Shown: in pieces, positions 26,545 through 40,070 of the stretch
Numbering within the stretch: position 1 is the stretch's first letter
Layout: every line of letters starts with the position of its first letter
Assembly (NCBI GenBank): GCA_964017145.1
Contig: OZ024842.1
Span: 3,472,001-3,536,000, forward strand
DNA length: 64,000 nt
Direction: 5' to 3'
Origin: Agrocybe praecox
Taxonomy: Eukaryota; Basidiomycota; Agaricomycetes; Agaricales; Agrocybaceae
Made by a program: the position numbers and the translations under genes
Notes under the pieces: model-generated
Told to the model about the DNA's origin: nothing
What the model saw: the letters and a program-made list of their open reading frames with translations, nothing else
The model's database searches: none

Positions 26545-27744
26545 TTACCAGTGACCAAGCTGAACGTGGTTGCGATCGAAGCCCAACTCTATGTAGGGGT
26601 CGATGTCTTGGACAGGCTGTACACCCTCGCCGATCCCAATGAAACCGACCTTACGGTAAACATTCGCTGCACGATTGTTTATGCCGACAAACAGCGCAAC
26701 GTAAGATTTGGTGGAAAGCAAGCTAGGTAAAAAGAAATGAGTCTGGGAAATATTTGTATTTGAATAATCGATAACTTACCTCCGACACACTTTGCGCACC
26801 AATTTCTCGGCACAACCCAAAGAACGGAATTGGTTGTGTGTAATAACCTGCAATGAATGAAGATGAATACTCTGATCAGTAGATGATATCTATCGTAAAA
26901 CGTACCTTCGTTATGGTTGCTGTATTTTCCGTGTTGCGAGTATAAGCCACGAGACATGCAATTCTTGTTGGTTGGTGTGGCCTGGTGACAGTATATACCC
27001 AACATTGCCTGGATCTGATCAGGTATTCCGCCTCCGTTAGAGCTCCATTTATGTCAAGGAAAAAGGGTGCCTATAGTAAAACAAAGAATGATTAGAAGGT
27101 TGATGCAAAGAAAAAAATCAAGGATCACATACACTATCAGAGGCAAACAAGTGACAGAGTTCGCCAACATCGTTCAAATCGCCCATTGTGGCAGTCCGAA
27201 GTTCGCAGATTGCACCGGGGACCGCTGGTATTTCCCTGTTGACGAAAGTTTGGGCAGTGACATAACTGATGTATGAATGGTAGTACGGTTCCGGAATAAC
27301 GTGTATATTGGTGAGAGATGTCCAAATAATCGCGAAGGTCTCAGCAACGACCTGCGCTGCGAATACGGAATAGATACGCGAGCGATGTACATATTTGACT
27401 AGCGCCTGCGCCAAAAGCGTGACCGCGGGACCGATAGCGTTGGGAAGAAGGTAAGGATACGGGATGGGAGTAAAGATGAAGAGGGGGTAGTTCCCATTGT
27501 AGCCCTGAGTGACGGAAGCGATAAATTTGACGGCGTAGTTGGAGTGAACAATGATCCAAAGCTCTGAGTTGCTGGTACTGATATTGACCTGGGCCAATCT
27601 TTTTTCTAATGTCGGTAAGATGAGGTTGGCCTTTACTGGATGCTGTCTAAGGACATCAAACGCAAATTGGGGAACGTCTTGGGCACGATTGGCGACAATG
27701 ACCTGGAGAGCACCAGAGAATGGAGTTGGAACCGATACAGGCAT
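26545..27744 (-). CDS. GNAT-type N-acetyltransferase, fungal, substrate unknown
   Basis: The long first exon (MPVSVPTPFSGALQVIV) encodes an N-terminal half seen in many fungal GNAT-like proteins of unknown substrate. The GNAT signals are C-terminal: a strand WVYTVTRPH, then ATITKV, then the acetyl-CoA pyrophosphate-binding turn (QFRSLGCAEKLVRKV, fitting R-x-x-G-x-A), and finally YVALFVGINNRAANVYRKVG, the late GNAT helix and strand with N-x-x-A-x-x-x-Y-x-K-x-G-F. The end is NHVQLGHW. About five exons give roughly 310-320 residues. It probably acts in the cytosol; I see no signal peptide or membrane helix of note. Confidence 0.75.
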
Positions 27745-30700
27745 TTCTAAGAAGGTTTAGTAGAACTGGAAGGAGATGTGTAGGAAGAATGTGAAAATGA
27801 GAAAGGTGAGGATGAGTGATGAAAATACTGGGAAGGATATCCAGGTTTTTATAGCTCGACACAGAGCCATAATAGTAATTGGCAGTGTTTATAATTTAGC
27901 ACTGAACCTAGAAAGGGCAATGTATTTTGGTGACTAGTCATATTGCGGATCACACCCTATTTCACAGATTCAGCTCAACATTTTTTTCTCGAGATCTAGG
28001 AGCTTGAGTACACAAGAAGCCATAGTAGGAACTGGAAGCCACGATTCCGAGGTCGGATCTCTGAGGAATATACTCTGCCCCGGATTAACCAAAGACAAAG
28101 CCAATGCCTTCTAAGTATAATTGTCGGAAATTTGAAACCCAGACATCCAGAAGATGCCGTCTTTTCGTCGTAATCGTTTCCATTTCGTTACGCAACGAAC
28201 AAAATGGCGATTTTCCGACTCATGCCATGGAATTGGTGTATTGCAGCGACAACACCGCAAGCGCATAGCCAAAGCGCGTGCAAGCGCGGTATCATGTGCG
28301 TAAATCCTAGGGTATGTCGCGATGATTGATTGAATTCCTGGCAGATCCACAGTGGGCTACCAGTTGTAAGATGAGATTGAGATTGCAATGATGACTCGTT
28401 TCTTTGTTGATCCAGAGGGGAGTGATTACATAATCCATCCTTTAATCCCACGGACAGCCGCTAGACTCGAAATTCTTATCTGATGGGCCGTGTATAGCGA
28501 CTCGTATCTTAATTTTATGGTCAACTAATGTGTTGATTACTTCTTTGTTCGCATGGAAAACTTGTTTCGTTCGACTGCGAGGAATGTGGTATCAGGAGTC
28601 ATGTCGGCTAGCGCCGTCGGACACGCAAACAATTCTTGACAAAAACTTTTTTGCAAATACTAAAGGCTCTCACCTACAGGCTCGACAGGGCCATCCAAGG
28701 GCCATCTATTCCTTATGTTTGTTGTGGGGTTGTTATTTCGATTCACACGACTAGAATAGTGCCATTGATCCTACAAACCGTTTTTCTCTCTCTCTCAGGA
28801 GTCAGCAGATAGCAGATCCGCGTCTCCCTTTTCGCAATGAAAACAATAGATGGTACTTTTTCTTCTGTATAAGTCTTATGTCAAAAACTACGTTCAGCAC
28901 AAAGGACGGCGCTCAACGTCAAAAGATATCAGTTTCAACTTCAACTGGCATGCTCTATATAGTCTTCATCAAAAAATTGTACAGTGTGGGGCATTGTATC
29001 CTTCTATATTCGTGCAGTGGCACTGAAATCATTCCAGGAAAGAAAGCTGATGTTGAATCGAGAGATTTGGAAAGAAGAAGATATACGGCCAGATGTAAGT
29101 GGACTGTTGGAAGGCCTGTACTAGTAACCGCGGGCACCTACCCAGCGTTGTATATTGGAGAAGTTTCCAATACTCTAAGCTGATTGATTATCGGTCAAAG
29201 GAATCGCCGTTTCTATTCATGAAGTCGCAAGTCGGTTGCATCAAGCTCCGATGCAGTTTGGGTTGGGGCGCTTAAATCAATGCTTGTAAAATATCGATTT
29301 TCAGAAAGTCTTCTTCTTAAAATATTCGGATAAAGTTGTTAAATATTCTCTGTGAATAATATTTCGAGAAACAATTTTTTTATTTGGAAGGTGCTGAATC
29401 TTTTTCCAAATAATTGAAAATCAAACTGACTAGCGCCTACTATTTTTAGCCATGCGGTGCACATGACTAAACGGCTTGGTTCTCATTTTAGTGCATGAAA
29501 GATTGAGTGTCTTCATATACATAACTCTCGACGTTGTCGTCTGAAAGGGGGTATACTGTTGCTACTGCCACTTCTCCAAAAACCACACAACTAGGATAAA
29601 TGGGTGTCTCGGGATTTTTGGGTTTTCAAAAACAACTTGATTTTGTGATCTAACTACCCCGAGATTTTCGATGGACATCATAGCTGAATCAGTCTTCCTA
29701 ATAATGTGAGCCCAACTACCCATGAAATTGTTAAGGCTGCGCATAATAGGCTTCTACATGTAACTTGTTACAGGGTCATTGAAAGGCATAAGCTAGACCC
29801 TGGAGGACTCCGCAAAATCTATATTTTGATTCAACTAGTCCTTTACATGGATGTAGTATTGAGTATTAAAATAAAGTAGAACATTCTGATTTCGTATGCC
29901 GTTGAAGCTTGAGTCCCCTGATGCTTTTTGTAGACATGTTACTAAGTCAAAGGAGGCTTGCTTGTATCCGCAGCAACTTGTTCGTGTATGGAAGTCGTAT
30001 CGCGCAGATCATGTTTTGATTACAAGTAAACGTAATGGTTTTCTGACACCAAAGAGCACAGGCATAATTTCAGTGATCATTGTAGTAGCATGATGGGCGA
30101 GGGTGCACTCTGTCTTAGTGGGTATATTGTTTTCATCAGTGTTTTGCTCCTGAACGTCCGTCTGACTGCAATATTTAGCACAGGAAGAATCTTTCATACC
30201 CGTATCATTTACTTGCAGGAAGATACAAAACAGTTTCAGCAGGTCCAACGAACTGATATTTTCATGTAAGCAGTAGTGGTAGTACGCTGAAATCTCTTGG
30301 AGCCTATTGGAAAATTTACGACCAAAAATAGAGTCTTATTCGTTGGTGTACTATTAATAGAACGCGAACCTCTCTGCGTAGTGCACAGCGTCCTCTCTTC
30401 CCCTTAGCGCTGTGTACTACTCAGATACTAGAAAGAGATGTTCAAGTTATTCTATAGGTGTTCCCGAGTCATTTTATGTTATAAACGTATTCTCAATGTC
30501 ATCGATATATGAACCGGGGTAGTATGGCACTAGACGATTTTAGGAACGTCATGTGCATAATATCTAGCAACAGTTGGCAAAGATACGTTGTTTATTCACC
30601 AGAAAACCTGATCATCAGGAATACTTAGTTTATGTAATTCTAAAAATACTTCCGGACCTGGCGGATGAAAGGCAAAAGCCAGAATTTATAACCTATTAAG

Positions 30701-33700
30701 CAGTGCTCCCGCCGGGTATCACTTTCGCTGCGTGTTTCTCAATATTGAATATCGATGATGAAGATTGCGAATTGATGAAGACATAGATAATTTAGTGAGC
30801 TCACTTGAGAAATTATGCAGTCTTATTGCTATAAGTGTTGCACTCTCATAACCCTCTAATACTCCGAATATAAGAAAAAGACTCTCGTACTGCAAGAGGG
30901 GGGGCTGAGCGGTGACGTGCCCACGAAAACGCTTCTTCGAATTCAAAAATGGAAGTTCCATTATTGACAATAAATTGCGGCATTGTCGTAACTATCGAGT
31001 CAGCACCAACACATTCCATAAGTGGGAAAACGCCCCTCACACAAGTCAGTTCACCGAGTCTACGCTGCAGCCATGAACAAAAAAAACTTTTGTGCAGCTA
31101 ATAAATTTAAATGTCCCACCCCCAGGGCACGTGTATACTCTGCGCTCGCATTTATCACCCGGACGGAGATAGGTGCGCTGGCACAACCTGATTAATGTGG
31201 CCACGAGCCAACCTTTTGTTGGAGTCAAGTGTGTAGATCTATCATCCAGCAGGCGAGTTGATAGAAACTGTATCGGATGGGATTTTTTCAAGGGGGGATC
31301 CCCATACCTAGCCCGCGTACATTGCAATTAGCCATCACACGCACGCGGGATTCATTTTCATTCCCTGTTGTTGGTCTTGGATTTGGATTGTTTTGGATTG
31401 CATGATCTAGGTCTCATGCCGCCCCTCCTGTATGATTGCGTCGCTTTGAGCATTGCTTTGATATATGCGTGTCTGACCCCATACAAATAGGGGTCTCTAT
31501 TTTAAGATAGTGTACACTTATGGTAAGGTGCGTATAAGCTTAAACTCAGATGATAACGGAGAAAGCTCAAGCTCCCAGGGACAGCCCCTACCGGCGCCTA
31601 GTACATCGCCCTTAAGCGCCGGATCTCAGGTTCTCGGTAGATCAGATGGCATCCTCGCCTTCAAATTTAGAGCCAATGATTATCGATCATCGAAGTGGCT
31701 GTGTGATGTTAGATAAAGCCATGTCATATGTGTGGGTGTAATATGTACAGATTCCCGAACGCGTCTTAAAAAGTTTTTGTATCCTAAGGATATCGAAATG
31801 TAAAGGTCATGTTCCAGACTCCGGAGCTCTGTAAAGTGCCCTGCAAAAACGGAAATATCTCAAGTGTTGCACTGCGCGCGCACATTCCGGCCGGAATTTT
31901 CACCTATGACAAGCTCGGAATACTTCGGCACTGACGCGGACTCGGAAACTTTTTTTGGTCTTATGGCTCGGAATAGATACCCGCGTAGTATCCTAGTGTG
32001 TACAATAATTTTCCAGGATAAGCATAGCTCAATGGCGTCATTTAATGTCTAATTAGGCGGCCACGATGCCCCTTAGACACGCCTACATAGTACATATACT
32101 TGGTTAATATTGACAACATGAGTCACCGACTGGCAGTGAAAGCATGACTCGATGTAGCGCTAAAAGCTTATCGATGTATCGATTGAGCCAATTTAGCAGT
32201 CCTTGAAATACCTTATGCATACCACTGTGCGCAGTTCTTTTGTCTTTCTCTCACTTATGTGGCGTGAAACGGAGCAGCATTCCAGAGCAATTTAGTTCGG
32301 AGACACAAGAAACCACTTACAATCTTCATTTGGACAAATACGAATCAACCCTCGATTCAAAGGGAAAGCTTCCCCGAGCTTCTACTATGCCTGGGCAGTA
32401 CATACCGGCGAATGTCATGTACACACTAAGAATTTTCTGTCTTTACACGGATTCAACGATCCTCTGTATACGTTATGCAAATAGCCGCGGCCAATCGCAG
32501 AGTGACGTTTGATCATCGATAACATAACCGAGCGGCCACGCCCACCGTTAATTTCGATGCCCCATATTTCACTATTAGCTTCCTGACCGTCGGGCTCGAC
32601 GATCTCCTTCGATGACACAGAATTAGAACAGCTATGCTTTTTGTTATAGAACAAGAGCTATTTTAGCTCAGGCCATCTCCGGCCGGAACCGGAATCCTTT
32701 ACTATTTAGGTTAAGCACCCCATTTGGAAGGTAGTATTGGCAGCATCAAGTTTAAAAGAAGAAAAGAAGAACAGGGAGAAAAAAAGAAGCAATATCTGGC
32801 TCTGGAACTTTGGACATTCGTTATGGAGAATTTAAATCAGTATTGGAGTCATATTAGAATTATTGAGCTAGCCCCTATCCACGATTTTCCGAGTCAAAGT
32901 TCAGGATTCTACGCTGTACTGTGGGTCTGAGTCATTACATCACAAAAATTTATGCGATGAGGAGCTCCGTATCAAACCTGCAACTATTGGACGATTCCAA
33001 AATCATCGCCCTTGGGGGCAATAGCTTTAGTTGCATCAGAACTAGCAGGGGTCCCACTGATAGTGCAATTTCTACCAAAACACACTACGAAAGTGGCTGC
33101 GTATGCTACTGACCATCAAGTATCATCGCGCCGTAGAATGCAACAGGATCTCCGGCCCAGTCCCAAAACTGCCAAAGATTGCCAACGATAGAATCCTCAA
33201 AACATAACAGCTCTACTACATATGCCAAGCCCCACAGAAATAGGCAGCATGGCCATTCCGCCGCCAAGAGTCGTAAGTACATACAACGAGAAAAACGGAA
33301 CGTAAGCGAAACGCACCTATATTATACCGGGACCGTACATGGTGCGACAGCGTCCAAATTCGAGCACTGGCGATAATGAACCTCCTTGAAGGCGCAAGGG
33401 AAATGACATATAAATACACATAGCAGCACCGAGTCCGCTCCCAATACTAAAATACATACAAGACTTGGGTGTACGGTGAGCAAGTCCTGTGCTGGCAAGG
33501 CCTGGCAACATTGCCCGGTAGAGTCAGAACATACATACTTGCATTCTTCATTCTGAGACGCCACACAAGTTCGTACGAACGAATGCGCTGAAAATATGAA
33601 CATGAGGGCTGAAAGTATTTGCATCGTCATCATAATGGCCAAAATAACGCACGTATACGTGTGAAACGAACCGCAGAGCGAATATCACGTACAATTGGCA

Positions 33701-34172
33701 AAAATAATTGCATTATTAAAAGCAAGCATGTTATAAATGTTATAGGTCATGTAGTATACGGTAGCGAAGGACACGGTGAGAAAAACATGTTCAGACCAGG
33801 GTGACAGAGGGGCATATGTGATACTGACTAGAGCATAATAGGACGAAATGCGAATGGTAGGTGTACTCAGTGAGAGTAAACACAACCGAGCCTCATGAAA
33901 AGAAAACGAAAACAAGAGTGAGCAAATAAAGCAAGAAGTAAAAACTATAAAAGCTCAGATCACCTCTCTCATGTCCGATAATTTGAAAGCAATTTCATAA
34001 CATGAGTGCATGCAAGGTGTGAATGATATATACAGCTAAAAATACAATTCCAACCGTGTTCTGCCACAGATCATTGGTCAATACTTACATATCCAACCGA
34101 AAGATGAACACTTGTCTTCTTCTCTAAAGGCAAGCTGACCCGCCCTAACGCCTAACAAATGCTTGAAATAAT
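27745..34172. other. 6.4-kb gene-poor region
   Basis: I find no convincing gene. Open frames are short, in no consistent strand, and resemble no family; the longest are under about 110 codons. Visible structure is limited: an imperfect 13-bp inverted repeat at about 30379-30417, TTCCGGCCGGAA-like palindromes near 31886 and 32682, and AT-rich stretches around 29300-29420. There are no transposase or reverse-transcriptase motifs and no obvious long terminal repeats by eye. It could be a decayed repeat-derived block, a regulatory region, or home to non-coding RNA. Confidence 0.5.
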
Positions 34173-35809
34173 TTAAGCGGTGCTCGTGTAGTTGTTGAAA
34201 ATCAACAAGTTCACGGTCTTCGGTGGTAGGTCGTCGAGGATGTCAGGGGTGGCAAGAGCCAAGAGGGCCTTCTTCAATTGAGCAGGAGTAAGGGTCTTGG
34301 GGACGGGAGCAACACCATCAACGAGCATAGAGAAAAGACGGGGGGATGGAAGGTAGGCGGTCATGAACGATGGCAAGGCACGGTGTACTATAGCGTAGAG
34401 AGAAGCAGTGGAGTCAAGGAAGCTGCTGTCAATGTTCGATTGAAGAGAGACAAGGTCACCAGCAGAGTCGAAGATGGGGTTGAACTCCTCCGAGGGATAG
34501 AGGGAGAGGAGGTAAGCGAGCATGCCAGCGGTGTGAGGAGAGGCCATTGAAGTTCCGGACAAGGTAGCAGTGGCGGTGGAGCTTCCCTTGTAAGTTGAAA
34601 GGATGTTGAGACCGGGAGCGAAAACATCAACGCATGCACCGTGATTCGAGAAGTAGGCACGCTCGTCAGAGAGGGTGGAAGCACCAACAGTAACGGCGTT
34701 CTCAGCAGCAGCAGGGGAGTAATTGCATGCATCGCGGTTATCGTTACCTGCAAAGTTTATGAGCCAATACACGAAGTGTCGAAGAAAATACAAACTTACC
34801 AGCAGCAACGGCGAAATGGAGTCCTCCATCGACAGCACGGTCAACGGCATCATCGAGAGCCTGCGACTTTCCACCACCCAGACTCATGTTGGCGACAGAG
34901 CCCTTGTGGTTAGTCTTCCCGGTAGCAGCATATTCTTGGGCAGCAGCAGCAGCCTTGGCCCTAGACTCCTTAGCCGCCCAAGCAACACCCCTGACGACAT
35001 CGGACATGCTTCCACTTCCATTGGAACCCAATACCTTGACTGCGACGACATTAGCCTTCTTGGCGACACCATACTTGGCGGAAGCGATAGTTCCGGCACA
35101 GTGAGTACCGTGACCATTGCCGTCCTCATCTTCATCATTAGTGGGCATAGTGGCACCCCAGGATGCGCGACCTTGGAATTCGACGTGGGCAGTGTTGATA
35201 CCGGTATCGATGACATAGACATCCACACCGTTACCACCATCAGCATTGTACAAGTACTTGGTGAAGGTACCGAAAGTAAGCTTGGGACGATGACTGACGC
35301 GAGCCAAACCCTAAATAAAGCCGAGTCAGAATGCTGTGTTAATACAATGTGACGATATTCGGAATGACGGAAAGTATACTGACCCAAGGAGCGCTCCTCT
35401 GAGTATCTTGAGTACGGACAACCTGGTCCTTCTCGACGTATGCCACCTCGGGCATCTTCCTAATCTGCTCTACAACAGACTCGGTGAAGCGACCAGCATA
35501 TCCGTTAATGGGTCCGTCGTAGATATGTTGGAGACCAGCGAAGTCATCACCGACCAAAGGGTCGGAGCTATGAGCATCCTGGAGGAAGTTCATATGGCTC
35601 TGCATTACTGAGGTTGATAGGCCATCCTTGAGCATGATGATATACGAGTTGTTAATGGTGCCATGGGGATGATCCGCTGCAATGAGAGGAGCAAGAGTTA
35701 GGGGTGAAGGAGAGACATGCTGGAAGTTGGAATTTGTCGAGAGAGGCGTCGCAAACGCTGAGGAAGCTAGCGATACAGCCAACAGGGACCATTGAAAGAG
35801 AGGAGACAT
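34173..35809 (-). CDS. Secreted subtilisin-like serine protease (S8, proteinase K type)
   Basis: A secreted endopeptidase. A signal peptide (about residues 1-20, MSPLFQWSLLAVSLASSAFA) leads to an I9 propeptide inhibitor domain (YIIMLKDGLS ... YAGRFTESVVEQIRKMPEVAYVEKD). The mature domain contains the catalytic Asp in YVIDTGIN, His in GNGHGTHCAGT and Ser in SGTSMASPH, with the oxyanion Asn in the AAGNDNRDAC junction made across an intron. A Cys-rich proteinase K pattern is present. The C-terminus is extended by about 130 residues past the Ser motif, as in many basidiomycete S8 proteases. The three exons join cleanly with no damage. It probably digests extracellular protein; its neighbours include other secreted hydrolases. 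Confidence 0.94.
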
Positions 35810-37030
35810 GGTTGTGGTGGTTGTAAAGTGAAAGACAGATGACGCGGAAACCTGGAGAAGTAATGAACGATTATTTGTATCTGTTTACCAACGCCATCAG
35901 TCCGATTCAGTCGAGTCACCGCTCCGCAGCCCACGCACTGCCAGCCCTTATCGTAACACAAAGTCGTCATTCATGGTCACTTTGCATAACATTTGGCGAC
36001 CTTATCTTCGGTATCATTCCACATGGATAGTCTGCTAAACAGAGTGGTCGATTTTTGAACCCTCACTGTGTAGAACCTGTTCGAGGACCGACTGAGATGC
36101 CAGTTGGGGCAGGTCTGCCAAGTCTGGCTTTGTCGTTTCATCAGTCATACGTCCGAGTAAAGTTCTGGTCTATAATTAAAGCTCTTGTTCCCCACAACAT
36201 GCCTGGAAAGGATCGTCATAGAAGTGCTATTCAAAGTGCAGACGCCTAATTTTGCTGCTATAGAATGCCCTGACATAGAACACTCAAAGGCGTCTGTGGG
36301 TCTACTGCGGGGTTTAATTCACGCCAGCGGGTCAGGCCCGGACAGCGTGGTGGATTAGTTGGTGCCCCAAAATGTTTCCATCCTCCGGACCATGCCTCTG
36401 GGCCATCAAGGTGCGTAAAGACCAAAAAAGGCTTTGTGGTCCTTGGGATAATCGCATTAACCAGACACGCTGCAAAATAGTCATCGTACGTCCACCAACG
36501 CTTCTTCCAAGATATTTTACTAAGGACGTGTATTCGGCTCCACCATGCCATTAGCGTACATATTCCCCGTCAACTAAGGCGTTTACGGCACCCACAAATG
36601 CTCGTACGTTTTGCCTTTGCTTTTTCCTACGTAGTTCTACGTGGCATTGTTTGGCATTGTTTGGTATTGTCTTCATGAATGAAATCGTAACGCGTATCTT
36701 TGATTACGAAGATAAGCGCTCAAAACAAAACGATAAAGTCCTCGTACATTTTCGTTTGCCACAATCTTGCCGAGTCTGTTTGATCTAAATGCAATGGAGG
36801 TTTGTACCGTGCACATATCAAAAATATAAAGAAATTGGATTGTACGGGAGATCAGGAAAGGTCATTTTCCTGTCACTTAAATGGTCTGATATAAATCTGG
36901 GATATTTTAGAATTGGGACTGTTGGCTCAAGATCGACGGTGACGTCTCAAAACAAAGGACACGCGGAATATGTCACGAAACAGCGTGAAGTGTGGCGCCA
37001 ACTAACTACGAATGCTTTCAACACCACTCG
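35810..37030. other. Intergenic, protease promoter
   Basis: About 1.2 kb. A minus-strand 97-codon open frame at 36258-36551 has a biased Trp/Pro-rich composition but no family match and no splice context. A short repeat of TGGCATTGTTTGGCATTGTT lies near 36643. I consider the rest promoter and 3' UTR. Confidence 0.45.
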
Positions 37031-40000
37031 TCATTGAGTAGGATCAACGAGACCCAAGAACCCATACGACCAAAGCTGAATCGCGTCCGACTCTGTTCCA
37101 CTTGGAGAAAGACTCGCCAAGTCGGCCACGGAGAATGTCTTCGTCGTTTCATCAAAGTCATACGACCAAACCTCCGAGTAAATATCTGTACAAAAGAATT
37201 ATATGATATCAGTCCCACAAAACGACAAAAGTGAAGGAGAAGGAAAATGGCCGGCCAATACTGACTATCAAAGGCCCCCTTGATAGAAGTCCAGAGCCGT
37301 GTCTGTGCATCTTGCAAGCCTCGCACGAGTTGCGTATCTCCGCACCAAGACACCACGCCCGATTCTGAAGGTGGCGGAGGATTGATATCCACACTCGTCG
37401 TATTGGGGTTACAGAGTCCCAATTGCCTCGCTATTCCGCCGGCCATCAGTGCTTGCTGGAAGGACCAAACGACAGTCCCATGATATGCCGTCCGATCGAG
37501 TAGCTGCACATTCGTAGTGTTGGAGTCATATGCTGGGTTGGCGACGACCATTCCGACATTTGTGAGTAGTCCTAATTGCGTGGGGTTATTTTTGTCGAAT
37601 ATAAGAATTCAGTAAAAAAGGGAGGCATGCGCTTACCTCGAGGATAATCCGTCAAAGCATCCACAACATGCTGCAAAAATGCGGCACTGACGTTCGTCCC
37701 ATACATCAAGTTGAACCCCAAATCCGAGTTGAGCACCTAGTATGCATTTTCAGCGCTCTCACTTCCCATATACACGTAAGAAAAGGAAAAGGCCAACACA
37801 CCTCCACAGGTGTACCATCAGACATCAACGAGAGCGCATAAAACGTAACATCGGATGCCGTCGCACTGGAATTCCCTAACAAACTCCGGTCAAGATTAAC
37901 CGCATCCACAAACGCTTCCAGTCTCTCTTCTGCCGTTTTGCCGTCCACAGTGACTTCGAACATCCCAGGCGCCTCTTCTTCCCACTTCTTCGCCATAGTC
38001 ACCATGTCGACTTGGCTTCCATTTTCAGCTTCGATTGCTAAGTCTTGAAGATTCAGTATACCAGCACCAGCAAGATCGCCTACAGCTCTTAGATTCGCCG
38101 GCACGAGAGCGACGTTAACGTCGAATGGTATCGTTCCATAACCGTTTCCTTGATTGCTGTCCCTCCAATTCCCGACAGGTTGTCCGGGACGGAAAGCTAG
38201 TAATTGAGAGGGCGTAGGTGGATTCGCATTGAAGAAAGGCATCGCTCGGTTGATATTGTACGACGCTATTCTGATCGCGACGCGTATTAGAATATCGAAG
38301 AATAGATAATGAGGAGTCCCATACCTGTTAATGATTTCTAAATAGGTACCATTTTGCAATGTCGCTTGCTTCGCGAGGAATTGCGTGGATCGATTTTTGC
38401 CTTGCGGTAAATCAAGGAAGTAGTGCGAAATTGCAGGTAGGAGAAGCAGATCTTAAACCAGTATATCAGAATGAGGGAACATTTTTGAAGTATACTCTAG
38501 AAGAAATTACCTGTATCAATCATCTTATAGTCATAGAAAGGAGTATTCCCAAGCTCTGGACTTCCATTGCCGATATTGATCTGACGAAGAGCGGTGAATA
38601 CGCATGTTCTATAGGAGAGGTAAATTTACCGCCATACAAATGATGCATAGTCCCCTAAGAAGCAGTCGGGTGGTCAGCCAGGCCTTTTAACGAAGACGAA
38701 CAATTCGACAAACCTATAGTCTCTTCATGACACAGGGCTCCGGTGATATTAGCTCTTTCTATAACAGCCCCCAAAGCGGCTTCGATCGCATTGGGTGTAA
38801 GTAGGGGCATCAGCATTCGTAATGCAATCAAAGAGTCTCGCCCGAAGTACTGTGAGAAAGCTATTTAGCTTCAGGATGCGATTGGCTAGAGCAGAGCGTA
38901 CAGTCAAGAACCGCCACCCCCCAGCAGTGAACTTGTTCTGGAAAGTCAGGAAAGAGACCTATGAAACAAAATGTTATCCTCTGGTTTTGCATGGAAACAA
39001 AGTTGGAAACATACCTGATCAGCCACACCTGCCGGTAATACTTCCAATACATTTTTCAATGTAGCTGTGCTGGCTTCTTCTGGAGCAAGGAATAGTCCAT
39101 CCACATCTAGTCCAGCGAGACTTGTTTCGTTCGTCACAATCTGTACACGGACACGAGCGGACTGGCTTTTGGGTGGCTGGAACGCGTTTGTAGTGTGCCC
39201 ATGGGAGGGCAAAATAATATCAATTGTAGGAGGTGTAGAAGACCCTTTCGCGCTGGGTTTGACCGACAGTCGAGCAGAGCTGTCTGGAGGAATGGAGAAA
39301 AATAGATCAACAGATTTGAATACTTGAGGCGGCGGCTTTGGATGGGACTGTGTAGACCCTAATGGCACGATTGAGGCAGAAAGAGAGGTGGAATTTATGT
39401 ATTGCCTATGAAGCCTAGCTTCCGTTGAGCTGAAAGACAATAGCGTGTAATTGAATATTTCGTGCATAGTTCCAGACCCTTCAACATAATCTAAAAAAAG
39501 AAGGATGGGTAAGAATTGTTTGCAGATACCATTGAAGATGAACGCTCATGAACACTGACCCCTCAAAGCACGAACAGCACCGACAATCGTTACACCTAGC
39601 GTGGCATTCGCACTAAAATATAAATCTGCCTGGATACCTCTATTCCCGCTGTCTCTAGTTATGCTCTCCATAGATCCGTTGACCAGCTCCAAGTTCAAAG
39701 GAGCCTCTTCCGAGGAACTTATGTCCGTCGGGAGAAAATAAACTAGAGCTCCGTTGTTTCCGGCAGGGAGAGCAACGACGAGCCTACGCGTAATACCAAC
39801 ACTTGCATTGGTACTCGTTAAGAGCAGTTGTGCACTGGTAATATTGTCCCTGTAAAAGTAGTTTTCGTTGCCACCACTTGTTACATGAAATATGGTTGCA
39901 GAAAGACTTGGAACAGGAGGGGGCGGGTGGGCCGAGAGAGAAGCAGACGTTGACGCTAAGCTCAGAGCCCAGATACTCGCCAGTGGGCGCAGAGTTAAAT

Positions 40001-40070
40001 GCATACTTGATTTTAGTGCCTTCGATGAGACGGTTGGTAAGGTGTTGGAAGAGTAACTATACGACAGCAT
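37031..40070 (-). CDS. Secreted six-hairpin glycosidase, glycogen-debranching-like
   Basis: A large secreted protein of about 850 residues. The more likely start is the internal ATG at 40004 (MHLTLRPLASIWALSLAST), which opens a good signal peptide; the upstream ATG at 40070 would put a charged stretch first. The N-terminal half is beta-rich and Ser/Thr-rich. Around base 38800-38940 a conserved run GGWRFLTYFGRDSLIALRML resembles the amylo-alpha-1,6-glucosidase / six-hairpin catalytic core, and GALCHEETIGDYASFVW follows. Later FDVNVALVPANLRA and TAYHGTVVWSFQQALMAGG fit the helical barrel, with the catalytic acids probably in these helices. It ends LWSYGFLGLVDPTQ. About nine exons join in frame. 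The fold call is firm; the sugar substrate is not predictable. Confidence 0.78.

Noticed and set aside
28111..28451. Two overlapping minus frames as a gene
   Set aside because: They lie in conflicting frames, neither has a family signal, and no splice pattern joins them.
36258..36551. 97-codon Trp-rich frame as a transposon fragment
   Set aside because: No transposase or integrase motif and no repeats at its edges.
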